Numbered from the stretch's first letter, positions 24,480 through 33,603 are shown. The stretch is 64,000 nucleotides of DNA from Bacillota bacterium (GCA_023453795.1 JAEXSP010000044.1:27692-91691); one strand, 5' to 3'. The notes: a model not told the origin generated them from the sequence alone. Made by a program: numbers and translations.

Positions 24480-26462
24480 TCAACTTATCTTTGCTCCGCT
24501 CCCTATTACCTTGTCAATTGTTGCAAGAGCCAGGTCTTTGTCATCAGATGCGGCCAGTATCATACCCTGGGATTCAATCCCTCTAAGTTTGACCGGTTTC
24601 AGATTTGCTACAAGTATTACATATTTTCCTACGATCTGATCAGGCTGATAATGCTTGGCAATTCCCGAAACAACCTGCCTTACCTCATTTCCAAGTTCGA
24701 CTTTAAGTTTGAGCAGCTTTTCTGCCCCCTCTACCTTCTCAGCTTCAAGAACCTTCGCAAGCCTCAGATCTATCTTGGCAAAATCGTCTATCGTAATCAG
24801 TCCGTCGCCTTCACCGGCAACCGGAGCATCGGCAGGCTTTTTCTCTTTGTTCCCGGCAGTTCCGTGATTATTCTCAGGCTCAGCTTTTGCTTCGAACTGT
24901 TTCTCCAATTCTTCAAGCTCTTTCTTTACATCAATTCTGGGGAAGATGATTTCTCCCTTATTCACCTTGATGCCTGAAGGATATTGTCCCCAGGTTTTCG
25001 TACTTTCCCAGCCGGTTATGGCTTCCTTGTCTATTCCAAGCTGGTGCCATATCTTTCCGGGAGTTTCAGGCATAAACGGCTGGATAAGAATCGAAACAAT
25101 TCTTAGGCTTTCTGCCAGGTTATACATTACCTCAGCCAACCTTGGCTTCTTGGCCTCATCCTTTGCAAGAACCCACGGCATCGTCTCGTCGATGTATTTG
25201 TTAGTCCTCGAAATAACCTTCCATATCTCTGTCAATGCAGAACTGAACTGAAGTTTATCAAGCAGCTCTTCAACCTTCGCCGGCGTCTCCATTACAGTCT
25301 TTTTCAAATCCTCGTCAAATTCGCCTGATTCTCTGTCAGCCGGAAGAGTACCGTCAAAATATTTATCTATCATTGCCACCGTCCTGCTCACAAGGTTGCC
25401 CAAGTCGTTTGCAAGGTCGGAATTTATCCTGTTTATCAAAGCTTCGTTCGAAAATATTCCATCAGACCCGAAAGGCACTTCTCTAAGAAGGAAATATCTA
25501 ATAGCATCCAATCCGTATTTCCTGATGAGTATCACAGGGTCAACAACATTGCCCTTCGACTTAGACATTTTGCCGCCTTCAAGTAAAAGCCAGCCATGGC
25601 CGAATACCTGCTTCGGAAGCGGTTCCCCAAGAGCCATGAGCATTGCGGGCCAAATGATGGTATGGAAGCGTACGATTTCCTTTCCGACAAGATGAACCTC
25701 CGCAGGCCAGTAATTCCTGTAGGCAGAGTCATCTTCCGACGAATACCCGAGAGCGGTAATATAGTTTGAAAGAGCGTCTATCCAGACATATACGACATGC
25801 TTGTCATCAAATGTCACCGGAATACCCCAGTTGAAGGTTGTTCTTGAAACGCAGAGATCCTCAAGCCCCGGCCTTAAAAAGTTATTAAGCATTTCATTCT
25901 GCCTTGAGACAGGCTGTATAAAATCAGGATTATCCTCAATGTGCTTTATCAATCTGTCCTGATACTTGGAAAGCTTGAAGAAATAGCTCTCTTCTTTTGT
26001 CAGTTCAACCTCTCGTCCGCAGTCGGGGCATTTTCCGTCAACCAATTGGGTCTTGGTCCAGAAGGATTCGCATGGCGTACAATACCAGCCTTCATATTCG
26101 CTTTTATAAATATCGCCCTGATCGTACAGTTTCTTAAATATCTTCTGTACCGCTTCTTCGTGGTTTTTATCTGTGGTTCTGATAAACCTGTCGTTGGTAA
26201 TAGCCATCAGCTTCCACAATTCTTTTATCCCGCTGACTATTTCATCAACATATTGCTTTGGGGTAACTCCTTTAGCTTCTGCCTTTCTTTGTATCTTCTG
26301 CCCGTGTTCGTCTGTTCCTGTCAGAAACATTACATCATAACCCTTAAGCCTTTTATATCTTGATATGGCATCTGCCGCAACAGTCGTGTAGGAATGCCCT
26401 ATATGTAGCTTGTCACTTGGGTAGTAAATTGGGGTGGTTATATAGAATTTCTTCTTTTCCAT
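24480..26462 (-). CDS. metG: Methionyl-tRNA synthetase
   Basis: 660 residues, class I synthetase charging tRNA-Met. HIGHSYTT (from about residue 21) and GGKMSKSKG are the two ATP-binding signatures. The zinc knuckle CTPCESFWTKTQ...CPDCGREV is present. The C-terminal about 110 residues (IDDFAKIDLRLAKVLEAEKV onward) are the EMAP/Trbp111-type tRNA-binding domain, preceded by a low-complexity linker. GGAGG precedes the ATG. No T-box leader is seen upstream. Confidence 0.97.
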   Translation of the reverse strand: MEKKKFYITTPIYYPSDKLHIGHSYTTVAADAISRYKRLKGYDVMFLTGTDEHGQKIQRKAEAKGVTPKQYVDEIVSGIKELWKLMAITNDRFIRTTDKNHEEAVQKIFKKLYDQGDIYKSEYEGWYCTPCESFWTKTQLVDGKCPDCGREVELTKEESYFFKLSKYQDRLIKHIEDNPDFIQPVSRQNEMLNNFLRPGLEDLCVSRTTFNWGIPVTFDDKHVVYVWIDALSNYITALGYSSEDDSAYRNYWPAEVHLVGKEIVRFHTIIWPAMLMALGEPLPKQVFGHGWLLLEGGKMSKSKGNVVDPVILIRKYGLDAIRYFLLREVPFGSDGIFSNEALINRINSDLANDLGNLVSRTVAMIDKYFDGTLPADRESGEFDEDLKKTVMETPAKVEELLDKLQFSSALTEIWKVISRTNKYIDETMPWVLAKDEAKKPRLAEVMYNLAESLRIVSILIQPFMPETPGKIWHQLGIDKEAITGWESTKTWGQYPSGIKVNKGEIIFPRIDVKKELEELEKQFEAKAEPENNHGTAGNKEKKPADAPVAGEGDGLITIDDFAKIDLRLAKVLEAEKVEGAEKLLKLKVELGNEVRQVVSGIAKHYQPDQIVGKYVILVANLKPVKLRGIESQGMILAASDDKDLALATIDKVIGSGAKIS

Positions 26463-26772
26463 TGCATTTCCTCCCTGGTCGGTTTATTGATATTATATCC
26501 AAATAAAGCACCGTAATGCTTTTTGATTTTTAACCTCTGAGAATGGCTTGCTTTACTCAAAGCAGGAAAGTTGTGTCATTAATACTATACATATTATGGC
26601 TGTGTTTTTCAAGATATTTTTACCTCCCTGCCACCTGCGGCATATATCCTAAATATAACAATTTAACGGCGTTTTTCCAAATCAATGGGTATAAAATGTT
26701 TACCCGCCCTGTTAATGGTCAAAAATATAAGCAAGCAACCCGATAGGAGGTATTTATATCACGAAAAAGTAT
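26463..26772. other. Intergenic gap between metG and the terpene-synthase-like gene
   Basis: 310 bases with no open frame that I trust. It must hold the divergent promoters, but no consensus pair stands out. The only clear signal is AGGAGG at 26745-26750, which sits 22 bases before the first ATG of the forward gene (see that entry). Confidence 0.5.
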
Positions 26773-27819
26773 ATGCACGGCAATAGGCTCATATATAGAT
26801 TCGCAACAAAAGTACTGCCCGAGGTGGACAAAATACTCGAGCATTATACTGGCATCTGTTCCGAAGCCCAAGACAAGGAGCTTGCCCAGCAGGCTAAAGC
26901 AAGCATTGCCATGAAGAGATTCCATTCCCAGGGAGGAAGCGCATATGCTTTATATCCCGGAACGGACATGGAGGGCGCAATCCAATTCATTGTTGCACTG
27001 CAGACCATAAGCGATTATCTGGACAATTTGTGCGACCGTGCAGGAATCTATGACGAAGCCGCATTTCGTCAGCTTCATGTATCAATGCTTGATGCGGTAG
27101 ACCCGGATAGAGAGATCGGTGACTATTATATTTACTATCCGTATAAAGGCGACAATAATTACCTGAGTCGAATTGTTAACGACTGCAGGACTCAGGTGCT
27201 GCGGCTCCCCTCCTACAGCTTGGTCAAAGAAAAAGTACTGAAGTATGTAGAATTGTATTCCGAAATGCAGACATATAAGCATTTAGATGTAAATACACGT
27301 GAAATACAGCTTAGGGACTGGTCCCTAAAGCATCTTGATTCATATCCCGGCATTACAGTGTGGGAGTTTTGTGCAGCTGCCGGTTCAACACTCCTTGTCT
27401 TTACGCTTTTTGCGGCGGCTTCGGATCCCTTTCTTACAGCCGAGCAGGCAGAAAGCATTGAAAAAGCGTACTTTCCCTGGATATGCGGCCTTCATATACT
27501 TCTTGACTACTATATAGACGCCGATGAAGATGCATTGACAGGTGAATTGAATTTTACGAGCTATTATGATAATCTCAGAGACTGTCAGGAAAGATTGGCT
27601 TATTTTCTTGAGAAATCTTTTGTCTGCACTACCGGTCTGCCATATCCAAAATTCCACAGCACCATTATCCGCGGGCTGATTTCCTTGTATCTTTCTGATC
27701 CCAAGGCTCATACCGGTTTAAACCGAATAGCAACGATAAATCTAATTAAAAGGGGTAAAACAAGCACAAAGATATACACCCGAATATGTACATTCTTAAG
27801 AAGTATAAACAGAATCTAA
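26773..27819 (+). CDS. ytpB: Tetraprenyl-beta-curcumene synthase-like protein (YtpB, DUF2600)
   Basis: 348 residues from the first ATG. Family features: LPEVDKILEHYTG, DYLDNLCDRAG (an Asp-rich helix), and LHILLDYYIDADED, the large-terpene-synthase fold that cyclises C35 heptaprenyl diphosphate without classical motifs. AGGAGG at 26745-26750 is too far from this ATG. In frame, ATC (26758) or ACG (26761) sit at the right distance and would add five or four residues (TKKY before the Met), so initiation at a non-standard codon, or a recent start-codon mutation, should be considered. It converges with a polyprenyl diphosphate synthase gene 16 bases away, its likely substrate supplier. Confidence 0.88.
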   Translation: MHGNRLIYRFATKVLPEVDKILEHYTGICSEAQDKELAQQAKASIAMKRFHSQGGSAYALYPGTDMEGAIQFIVALQTISDYLDNLCDRAGIYDEAAFRQLHVSMLDAVDPDREIGDYYIYYPYKGDNNYLSRIVNDCRTQVLRLPSYSLVKEKVLKYVELYSEMQTYKHLDVNTREIQLRDWSLKHLDSYPGITVWEFCAAAGSTLLVFTLFAAASDPFLTAEQAESIEKAYFPWICGLHILLDYYIDADEDALTGELNFTSYYDNLRDCQERLAYFLEKSFVCTTGLPYPKFHSTIIRGLISLYLSDPKAHTGLNRIATINLIKRGKTSTKIYTRICTFLRSINRI

Positions 27820-27835
27820 GCTTTGCTTTTTCCTT

Positions 27836-28834
27836 TCAGTTCATCCTTGACTCAAGAATATCTGCCATTTCGGCAAGAAACCCGGTATGGCTTGTCTTCG
27901 GCAGCTGTCCGAGGCACTCTTTAGCCTTGCTTATAAAGCTCCCGGCAACTTTGAAGCTGTCACTGATAGCACCGGATTCATAAAGAAATCGGGTTACTTC
28001 CGGTATTGTCTCAGCAGTAATACCATCTTTAAGAAGCATTTCATTCAACCGATTGCCATACTTCCTATCCTTCATAACAAGCAATACGGGAAGAGTGATA
28101 TTCCCTTGAGAAAGATCCTCACCTACGGGTTTGCCAATCTTATCGGCATCACCGGAAAAATCCAAGATATCATCAATTATCTGAAAGGCCAAACCCAAAT
28201 TCAAACCATAATCCCCAATAGTCGACAGCTCGCACTGGTTGGCGCCGCCGACAAAGGCCCCGGCTTTGCAGCAATTCATAATGAATATGGCGGTTTTCTT
28301 TGCTATTCTCTCATAATACCTGTCAAAGCCCATTTTAATATTGAATTTATCCCCCGCTTGCTCAATTTCTCCGACACACATATTCTGAATCGAATCCACC
28401 ATAAGCTTTAGTGGAACAGAAAGCTTTTGATCCGCTAATATGCTGAATGCCTTGGCAAATAAATAATCTCCGCAGAGGACAGCGTAATGGTTGTCCCACT
28501 TTTTATTGACGGATTGCCTGTTCCTTCTCACCGGAGACTTATCAATTATGTCATCATGCACAAGAGAAGCCATGTGTATCAGTTCGGCTGAAACGGCAGT
28601 ATCCAGCAGCTCATCCTTATTTTGAGAAAATATCAGTCCGCAGTGAAGAACCAACTGAGGCCTTATTCGTTTCCCACCGGCATTCATTGTATAAGTACAT
28701 ATTTCCCTTACTGTTCCGGTACTGTCAGATAGATGCTCCGCCAATCTTTTCTCCAGAATTTCATAACCGTCTATCTTTACTGCTTCTATTTTGCAGCTTT
28801 GCATTTTGGATTCCTGAATCTGAATAGTTTCCAA
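27836..28834 (-). CDS. Polyprenyl diphosphate synthase
   Basis: 332 residues, all-alpha trans-prenyltransferase. GGKRIRPQLVL, the first aspartate-rich motif LVHDDIID with RRNRQSVNKKW, and the second motif QIIDDILDFSGD are intact. It condenses isopentenyl diphosphate onto allylic diphosphates. Chain length cannot be fixed by eye; FS residues upstream of the first motif (ELIHMASL) have small side chains, compatible with long products such as C35. Used for menaquinone-type or, in view of the neighbour, sesquarterpene lipids. Confidence 0.92.
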   Translation of the reverse strand: METIQIQESKMQSCKIEAVKIDGYEILEKRLAEHLSDSTGTVREICTYTMNAGGKRIRPQLVLHCGLIFSQNKDELLDTAVSAELIHMASLVHDDIIDKSPVRRNRQSVNKKWDNHYAVLCGDYLFAKAFSILADQKLSVPLKLMVDSIQNMCVGEIEQAGDKFNIKMGFDRYYERIAKKTAIFIMNCCKAGAFVGGANQCELSTIGDYGLNLGLAFQIIDDILDFSGDADKIGKPVGEDLSQGNITLPVLLVMKDRKYGNRLNEMLLKDGITAETIPEVTRFLYESGAISDSFKVAGSFISKAKECLGQLPKTSHTGFLAEMADILESRMN

Positions 28835-28918
28835 ATCATTTCTCCCTTGTATATTATAGTGTTTCTAAAATATATTATATCCCCATTACCGAACACTATT
28901 ATCTCTAGCCCATAAACA

Positions 28919-29452
28919 TTATTTTCCAAAAATCAAACCGCATATCCAGACTGAAACTATTACCGATGCAAGATCAGCTATCAGAGCAGCCGCCAAGGTA
29001 TACCTTATATTTTTAATTCCAACAGAACCGAAGTAAACTGTAAGCGTATAAAAAATGGTTTCCGTTGACCCCATCATGGTTGACGCAACTCTTCCCGCAA
29101 AAGAATCCGGTCCGTTTTGCTTAATAATATCAGATACCAGCGCAAGGGATCCGCTGCCCGATACAGGCCGAAGCAGAGCCAAAGGCAGCGCTTCAGACGG
29201 CATCCCTATAGCATTTGTGAAAGGCTTGATCGCATAAACAAGCAGATCCAGGGCCCCGGATGCTCTGAATACACCAATGGCAGCCAATAATCCGACCAGA
29301 GGCGGCAAAATCCTTATTATAGTGCTTATTCCTTCCTTTGCGCTTTCAACAAAGACATCATACACTTTAATCCCTTTATATACGCCGGTTATAAGGATGA
29401 CAAAGAACATCACAGGTATTGCACATGTCGATAAAGCCTTTATAATATACAT
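28919..29452 (-). CDS. spmB: Spore maturation protein B
   Basis: 177 residues, four or five membrane segments, with the nucleoside-recognition (Gate) domain signature: LLRPVSGSGSLALVSDIIKQNGPDSFAGRVASTMMGSTET. SpmA and SpmB are both needed for spore core dehydration in Bacillus. Adjacent to spmA with 30 bases between. Confidence 0.93.
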   Translation of the reverse strand: MYIIKALSTCAIPVMFFVILITGVYKGIKVYDVFVESAKEGISTIIRILPPLVGLLAAIGVFRASGALDLLVYAIKPFTNAIGMPSEALPLALLRPVSGSGSLALVSDIIKQNGPDSFAGRVASTMMGSTETIFYTLTVYFGSVGIKNIRYTLAAALIADLASVIVSVWICGLIFGK

Positions 29453-29482
29453 CTTTTCCTCTACTAAAAATTTATATTTTCA

Positions 29483-30064
29483 TCATCTTCTTCCGGTAAT
29501 CGAAAAAAACCTTACCGCAATAATTCCGGCTATAGTTGCACATGAAGAGGCAATCCATATCGGGCCGATTATTTCGGCAGGATTCCGGGAGCCTGCAAGA
29601 GAACGGATTGTAATTATAGTCGCAGGTATCAGCTGAATTGCTGCAGTATTCAGCACCAGGAACATACTCATTGAATTGGTTGCCGTGTCTTTTTGAGGAT
29701 TTAATTTCTGCAATTCACCCATTGCTTTAATTCCCAATGGCGTAGCTGCATTTCCGAGTCCGAAAAGGTTGGCTACCATATTCATGACTATTGCGCCGAT
29801 TGCAGGATGCTTTTTCGGAACCTCAGGAAACAAAAATGCTGTAACAGGTCTGACAAACCGTGCAATCATTGATACAAGGCCGCTTTTTTCCGCAATCCCC
29901 ATCAGACCGGTCCAAAGGCACATAACTCCCAGCAGGCCAATGCATAATTCAACAGCATTTTTTGCCGAACCTATTATAGCCTGGGTAACAGCATCCATCC
30001 TTCCGTTAATTGCACCAACAATAAAACCTATAAGCAGCAAAGCCATCCAAATATAATTAAGCAT
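29483..30064 (-). CDS. spmA: Spore maturation protein A
   Basis: 193 residues from the ATG at 30064 (GGGG six bases upstream); an ATG five codons earlier is also possible. NYIWMALLLIGFIVGAINGR, NLFGLGNAATPLGIKAM and NTAAIQLIPATIITIR are characteristic. Several membrane spans. Two Spo0A-type boxes lie 82 to 121 bases upstream, in keeping with sporulation control. Confidence 0.93.
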   Translation of the reverse strand: MLNYIWMALLLIGFIVGAINGRMDAVTQAIIGSAKNAVELCIGLLGVMCLWTGLMGIAEKSGLVSMIARFVRPVTAFLFPEVPKKHPAIGAIVMNMVANLFGLGNAATPLGIKAMGELQKLNPQKDTATNSMSMFLVLNTAAIQLIPATIITIRSLAGSRNPAEIIGPIWIASSCATIAGIIAVRFFSITGRR

Positions 30065-30145
30065 GATATACCCCGGCATCAACGTTCCGCTAAGAAATTA
30101 TATGTCCTCTTCTAACCAAATATTCAGAACCTCAGGTTATTCATC

Positions 30146-30185
30146 TTCGACATATTTTCAACGTATTTTGACGTATTTTGTCGAA
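30146..30185. promoter_or_regulatory. Two Spo0A boxes upstream of spmA
   Basis: TGTCGAA on the minus strand (30146-30152, written TTCGACA on plus) and TGTCGAA on the plus strand (30179-30185) enclose two tandem copies of ACGTATTTTG. TGTCGAA is the consensus 0A box bound by phosphorylated Spo0A. Confidence 0.65.
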
Positions 30186-30374
30186 TTTTAGTTTGATATT
30201 TCCAGTAAATTTATACAACTTGCTCTATTACGCCCTTCCCCTCAGGCACCTGTCCAAATGCAGGAATATACCACGGCAGTTAGTAAACAAGCTTTTTTCA
30301 AATAATGCAACTTTTTAATGGGAAATACTTCATAAACTGTCATAACATTTTTTTGAATTTTTTTGAATATCTTG

Positions 30375-30403
30375 TTGACGATTACTGGAATTAATGGTAT
30401 TAT
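30375..30403 (+). promoter_or_regulatory. Sigma-A promoter of the abrB homologue
   Basis: TTGACG (30375-30380), 17 bases, TATTAT (30398-30403). Start of transcription is expected near 30410. Confidence 0.75.
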
Positions 30404-30418
30404 GAATTCAGAGAATAA

Positions 30419-30425
30419 TGTCGAA
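30419..30425 (+). promoter_or_regulatory. Spo0A box just downstream of the abrB promoter
   Basis: TGTCGAA lies about ten bases behind the predicted transcription start and before the ribosome site, where a bound Spo0A dimer would block transcription, as known for Bacillus abrB. Confidence 0.65.
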
Positions 30426-30451
30426 TACTGTAATATTTAGGAGGAGTAAAC

Positions 30452-30691
30452 ATGAAGTCTACAGGTATAGTAAGAAAGGTTGATGAACTCGGCAGAGTAG
30501 TGCTTCCTATCGAATTAAGGAGAACTCTCGATATTGCCGAAAAAGATGCTCTTGAAATTTACGTAGATGGAGCAACAATTATACTTAAAAAGTACGAACC
30601 AGCATGCATCTTCTGTGGAGATGCCAAGGATGTAACTGTCTACAAAGGCAAAAACATTTGCCCGGCTTGTATGAGAGAACTAAAAAAATAA
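30452..30691 (+). CDS. abrB: AbrB/SpoVT-like transition-state regulator
   Basis: 79 residues with AGGAGG upstream. The N-terminal swapped-hairpin DNA-binding domain MKSTGIVRKVDELGRVVLPIELRRTL is nearly that of Bacillus AbrB. The C-terminal CIFCGDAKDVTVYKGKNICPACM has two CxxC pairs, the usual clostridial variant, likely a small zinc site. AbrB holds back stationary-phase and sporulation genes until Spo0A represses it; boxes for that are present. Confidence 0.93.
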   Translation: MKSTGIVRKVDELGRVVLPIELRRTLDIAEKDALEIYVDGATIILKKYEPACIFCGDAKDVTVYKGKNICPACMRELKK

Positions 30692-30711
30692 GAAGTTATT
30701 AAATCTATTAT

Positions 30712-30740
30712 AAAAAGGCTGGATTAATTCCAGTCTTTTT
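30712..30740 (+). terminator. Terminator behind abrB
   Basis: AAAAAGGCTGG-ATTAATT-CCAGTCTTTTT, with a single G-T pair in the stem; usable in both directions, and rsmI ends 26 bases further on the other strand. Confidence 0.85.
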
Positions 30741-30765
30741 ATATTTGCAACACATTTCATATATA

Positions 30766-31620
30766 TTATTGATCAAGCAAACCGTTATATACGTCCCGTT
30801 TGCTTATTCCACGGTCCTCAGCTACCTTTTTCATAGCCTCTTTCTTATCCAGTCCCTTATGCAAATATACTTCCATATGCTGTTCCAGGGTTAAACTATC
30901 CCATTTTTTCTGTTCTGTCTCAATAAGCTGTGCTTCCTCAAGCCCTTCAAGGATAAGGACAAATTCACCCTTAGGCGGTGTCTTCTCATAGAACTCAATA
31001 GCTTCACTCAATGTACAGCGTATTGTCTCTTCAAACCTTTTTGTCAGTTCCCTTGCCAAAACTATTTTTCTTTCGCCAAGAATTTCATACAAATCCTTTA
31101 GAGTATATAAGAGTTTATGCGGCGCTTCATATAGAACTATTGTCCGTACTTCATTTTTTAAGGATTGTATTCTTTCTTTTCTTGATCTTTTATTAACAGT
31201 AATAAACCCTTCAAAAGCAAACCTTCCCGTGGGCATACCCGACATTATCAATCCGGTTATGGCAGCGACAGGACCCGGTATCGCGGTTACTTTGATATCA
31301 TTTTCAATTGCCAGCTTGACTAGATCCTCCCCCGGGTCAGAAATCCCTGGTGTCCCGGCATCCGAAACAAGAGCGATATTCTTCCCTTCATTCAAAAGAG
31401 ATATTAAATAGTTGCCCTTTAGGGTCTTATTATGTTCATAGTAGCTTACAAGAGGCTTCTTAATTTCAAAATGGTTCAAAAGCTTAAGCGTTTGCCTCGT
31501 ATCTTCAGCAGCAATAATATCGGCTTCCCGAAGGACTCTGAGCGCTCGTAATGTTATATCCTCAAGGTTTCCTATAGGAGTCGAGACAAGAAATAAAACA
31601 CCTTTTTCACTCAATTTCAT
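30766..31620 (-). CDS. rsmI: 16S rRNA (cytidine-2'-O)-methyltransferase RsmI
   Basis: 284 residues of the tetrapyrrole-methylase fold. LFLVSTPIGNLEDITLRALRVL, AEDTRQTLKLLNHF, SDAGTPGISDPGE and PGPVAAITGLIMSG are diagnostic. It 2'-O-methylates C1402 of 16S rRNA. Its start lies inside the end of the upstream methyltransferase gene (14-base overlap), so both are co-translated. Confidence 0.95.
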   Translation of the reverse strand: MKLSEKGVLFLVSTPIGNLEDITLRALRVLREADIIAAEDTRQTLKLLNHFEIKKPLVSYYEHNKTLKGNYLISLLNEGKNIALVSDAGTPGISDPGEDLVKLAIENDIKVTAIPGPVAAITGLIMSGMPTGRFAFEGFITVNKRSRKERIQSLKNEVRTIVLYEAPHKLLYTLKDLYEILGERKIVLARELTKRFEETIRCTLSEAIEFYEKTPPKGEFVLILEGLEEAQLIETEQKKWDSLTLEQHMEVYLHKGLDKKEAMKKVAEDRGISKRDVYNGLLDQ

Positions 31621-32362
31621 AACCCTCTCTGCAATAAATCCTGTTTATTTCTTCAGAAAATCTTCCGTTTTCATCATAGACATATAAAGGTTCCATCATT
31701 TTCAACTGGGGCCTGCCTCCTCTGGAACCCTTTATAAGCAGCAGGTTAGCCTTTTTGTACGGGGATGGATGGACAAAGCGCATGTACTTCGGTTCTATTC
31801 CATAGCTTCTCATCAGGCAGACAATGTCAACAAGCCTTTCAGGCCTGTGAACCATAGCCAATTGCCCTCCTGTTGCAAGAAGCTTACTGCCGGCCTGAAT
31901 AACATCCTCCAGCGTACATAATATTTCATGCCTTGATATGGCTTTTGAATCGGACGGATTGACCAAGCCTCCGCCGCTGTTCATATAAGGCGGATTTGTT
32001 ACCACAACGTTAAATTTTGCGGCTCCAAACCGTTCTATGCTGTCCTTAATATCACCAAGTTCAATTTTGACCCTTTCCTGAAGGTCATTCAGCATTACGC
32101 TTCTTTTTGCCATTTCCGCCATGTCTGCCTGTATCTCAAGCCCGGTTATTTCAGAAGCTTCTGTTTTCCCTGCCAGCAAAACAGGAATAATTCCTGTTCC
32201 TGTGCCCAAGTCCATTACCCTGTCTTTTTTCTTTATATCCGCAAAATCAGCAAGAAGAACAGCATCTACGCCAAAGCAAAAGCCGTCAATCTTCTGAATT
32301 ATTTTCAAGCCTTTATACTGCAAATCATCTATTCTCTCGTTTTCCAGAAGCTGTATATCCAT
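31607..32362 (-). CDS. tRNA1(Val) adenine-N6 methyltransferase-like (YabB/TrmN6)
   Basis: 251 residues; ATG at 32362 with AGGAAA upstream gives MDIQLLENERIDDLQYKGL. The Rossmann methyltransferase has motif I VMDLGTGTGIIPVLLAG and the N6-amino target motif NPPYMNSGG. Homologues modify A37 of tRNA1-Val; in Firmicutes the gene (yabB) precedes rsmI (yabC/yraL) as here. It follows the ferredoxin gene, with a terminator in between. Confidence 0.88.
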   Translation of the reverse strand: MDIQLLENERIDDLQYKGLKIIQKIDGFCFGVDAVLLADFADIKKKDRVMDLGTGTGIIPVLLAGKTEASEITGLEIQADMAEMAKRSVMLNDLQERVKIELGDIKDSIERFGAAKFNVVVTNPPYMNSGGGLVNPSDSKAISRHEILCTLEDVIQAGSKLLATGGQLAMVHRPERLVDIVCLMRSYGIEPKYMRFVHPSPYKKANLLLIKGSRGGRPQLKMMEPLYVYDENGRFSEEINRIYCREGYEIE

Positions 32363-32407
32363 AGCTTTCCTTTCGCATTTGAAATAAAACCTGAAGGTAA
32401 ACAAAAA

Positions 32408-32434
32408 GGCCAAGTAAGCGTAACTTACCTGACC
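32408..32434 (-). terminator. Terminator behind the ferredoxin gene
   Basis: GGTCAGGTAAG / CTTACTTGGCC stem around TTACG, then TTTTT on the minus strand. It sits only 46 bases before the next start, so it would separate fdx from the methyltransferase genes. Confidence 0.7.
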
Positions 32435-32448
32435 TCTTTATCATGATA

Positions 32449-32619
32449 TTATTTCTGTTGCGGAGCGTCAACAGGACAAACATTTGCGCATGCTCCACAT
32501 TCAATACATGCGTCAGCATCTATAATGTATGCGTTTTCACCTGCTGAAATACATGATACAGGGCACTCTGATTCGCAAGCGCCGCAGCTGATACAAGCTT
32601 CATTGATAACATATGCCAT
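32449..32619 (-). CDS. 2[4Fe-4S] ferredoxin (56 aa)
   Basis: MAYVINEACISCGACESECP opens a classical clostridial ferredoxin with two CxxCxxCxxxCP motifs: CISCGACESECP and CIECGACANVCP. It carries electrons for low-potential reactions such as pyruvate:ferredoxin oxidoreductase and hydrogenase. AGGAGGT lies nine bases before the ATG. It is a monocistronic unit with its own terminator. Confidence 0.97.
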   Translation of the reverse strand: MAYVINEACISCGACESECPVSCISAGENAYIIDADACIECGACANVCPVDAPQQK

Positions 32620-32728
32620 TTTTGTTGCACCTCCTGTGTAAATTACTTACATAGCTATTCAAATTTTATATTAATTTTCTCTCTTTTGCAACTATATCTT
32701 CAAAAAGTTTAAATATTCAAGCAAGCTA

Positions 32729-33598
32729 CTAGTCTTCAAGCTGCTTTAAGACTTCCAAATCTATGTCTTGATCCTCATCGATCCTTACATCTTTTATAAT
32801 CTTTACTTCATCTGCTTTGTATATCTTTAAATCCGTTTCATTTCCCTTATCAAGCTTGACCTTCACAAGCTCCTTCAGCATGCTTATTTCCATAACTGTT
32901 CCCTGTCCCTCGGCGGTTTCGACTATTGCACCTACCTTGGGTACTCTTTCTATTATATCCTCATAAGCATCCTGTTCATACTTCAAACAGCACATGAGCC
33001 TTCCGCATGTACCGGATATCTTTGTAGGATTAAGAGAGAGCCCCTGTTCCTTAGCCATTTTAATCGAAACAGGCTGGAATTCACCGAGAAAAGACTTGCA
33101 GCATAAAATGCGCCCGCAGATTCCGATTCCACCCATCATTTTGGATTCATCCCTTACACCTATCTGCCTCAGTTCTATCCTTGTTTTGAAAACAGCTGCC
33201 AGATCCTTTACAAGCTCCCTGAAGTCTACTCTTCCATCCGCTGTAAAGTAAAATAAAACCTTATTATTGTCGAAGGTATACTCTACATCAATCAATTTCA
33301 TCTGGAGATTGTGATCTTTTATCTTTTTCAGGCATATTTCAAAAGCTTCTTTTTCCTTTTTCTGATTATCCTCTGCGTGCTGACTGTCTTCTTCTGTTGC
33401 TATCCTGATGACCTTTTTTAAAGGAGCGACTATTTCCTCATCAGGAACCTCCCTGTTAGATACTACAACCTCGCCATATTCGATACCCCTTGCTGTTTCA
33501 ACTATTGCATAGGAATTAACTTCTATTTTAAGTTCGTCCGGATCAAAATAATATATCTTCCCTGCCTTTTTAAATCTTACCCCTACTACATTAACCAT
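32729..33598 (-). CDS. ricT: PSP1-domain protein RicT (YaaT)
   Basis: 289 residues; the ATG at 33598 is ten bases behind AGGAGG, better than an upstream TTG. The Cys motifs GICGRILCCKSFLG and GTCGRLMCCLKYE are the conserved cysteines that bind Fe-S in the RicA-RicF-RicT complex, which governs mRNA maturation by RNase Y and affects Spo0A activation in Bacillus. Five bases behind holB. Confidence 0.93.
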   Translation of the reverse strand: MVNVVGVRFKKAGKIYYFDPDELKIEVNSYAIVETARGIEYGEVVVSNREVPDEEIVAPLKKVIRIATEEDSQHAEDNQKKEKEAFEICLKKIKDHNLQMKLIDVEYTFDNNKVLFYFTADGRVDFRELVKDLAAVFKTRIELRQIGVRDESKMMGGIGICGRILCCKSFLGEFQPVSIKMAKEQGLSLNPTKISGTCGRLMCCLKYEQDAYEDIIERVPKVGAIVETAEGQGTVMEISMLKELVKVKLDKGNETDLKIYKADEVKIIKDVRIDEDQDIDLEVLKQLED

Positions 33599-33603
33599 TA
33601 AGT

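Noticed and set aside
26463..26772. T-box leader before metG
   Set aside because: No T-box sequence (TGGNACCGCG-like) and no terminator hairpin are present.
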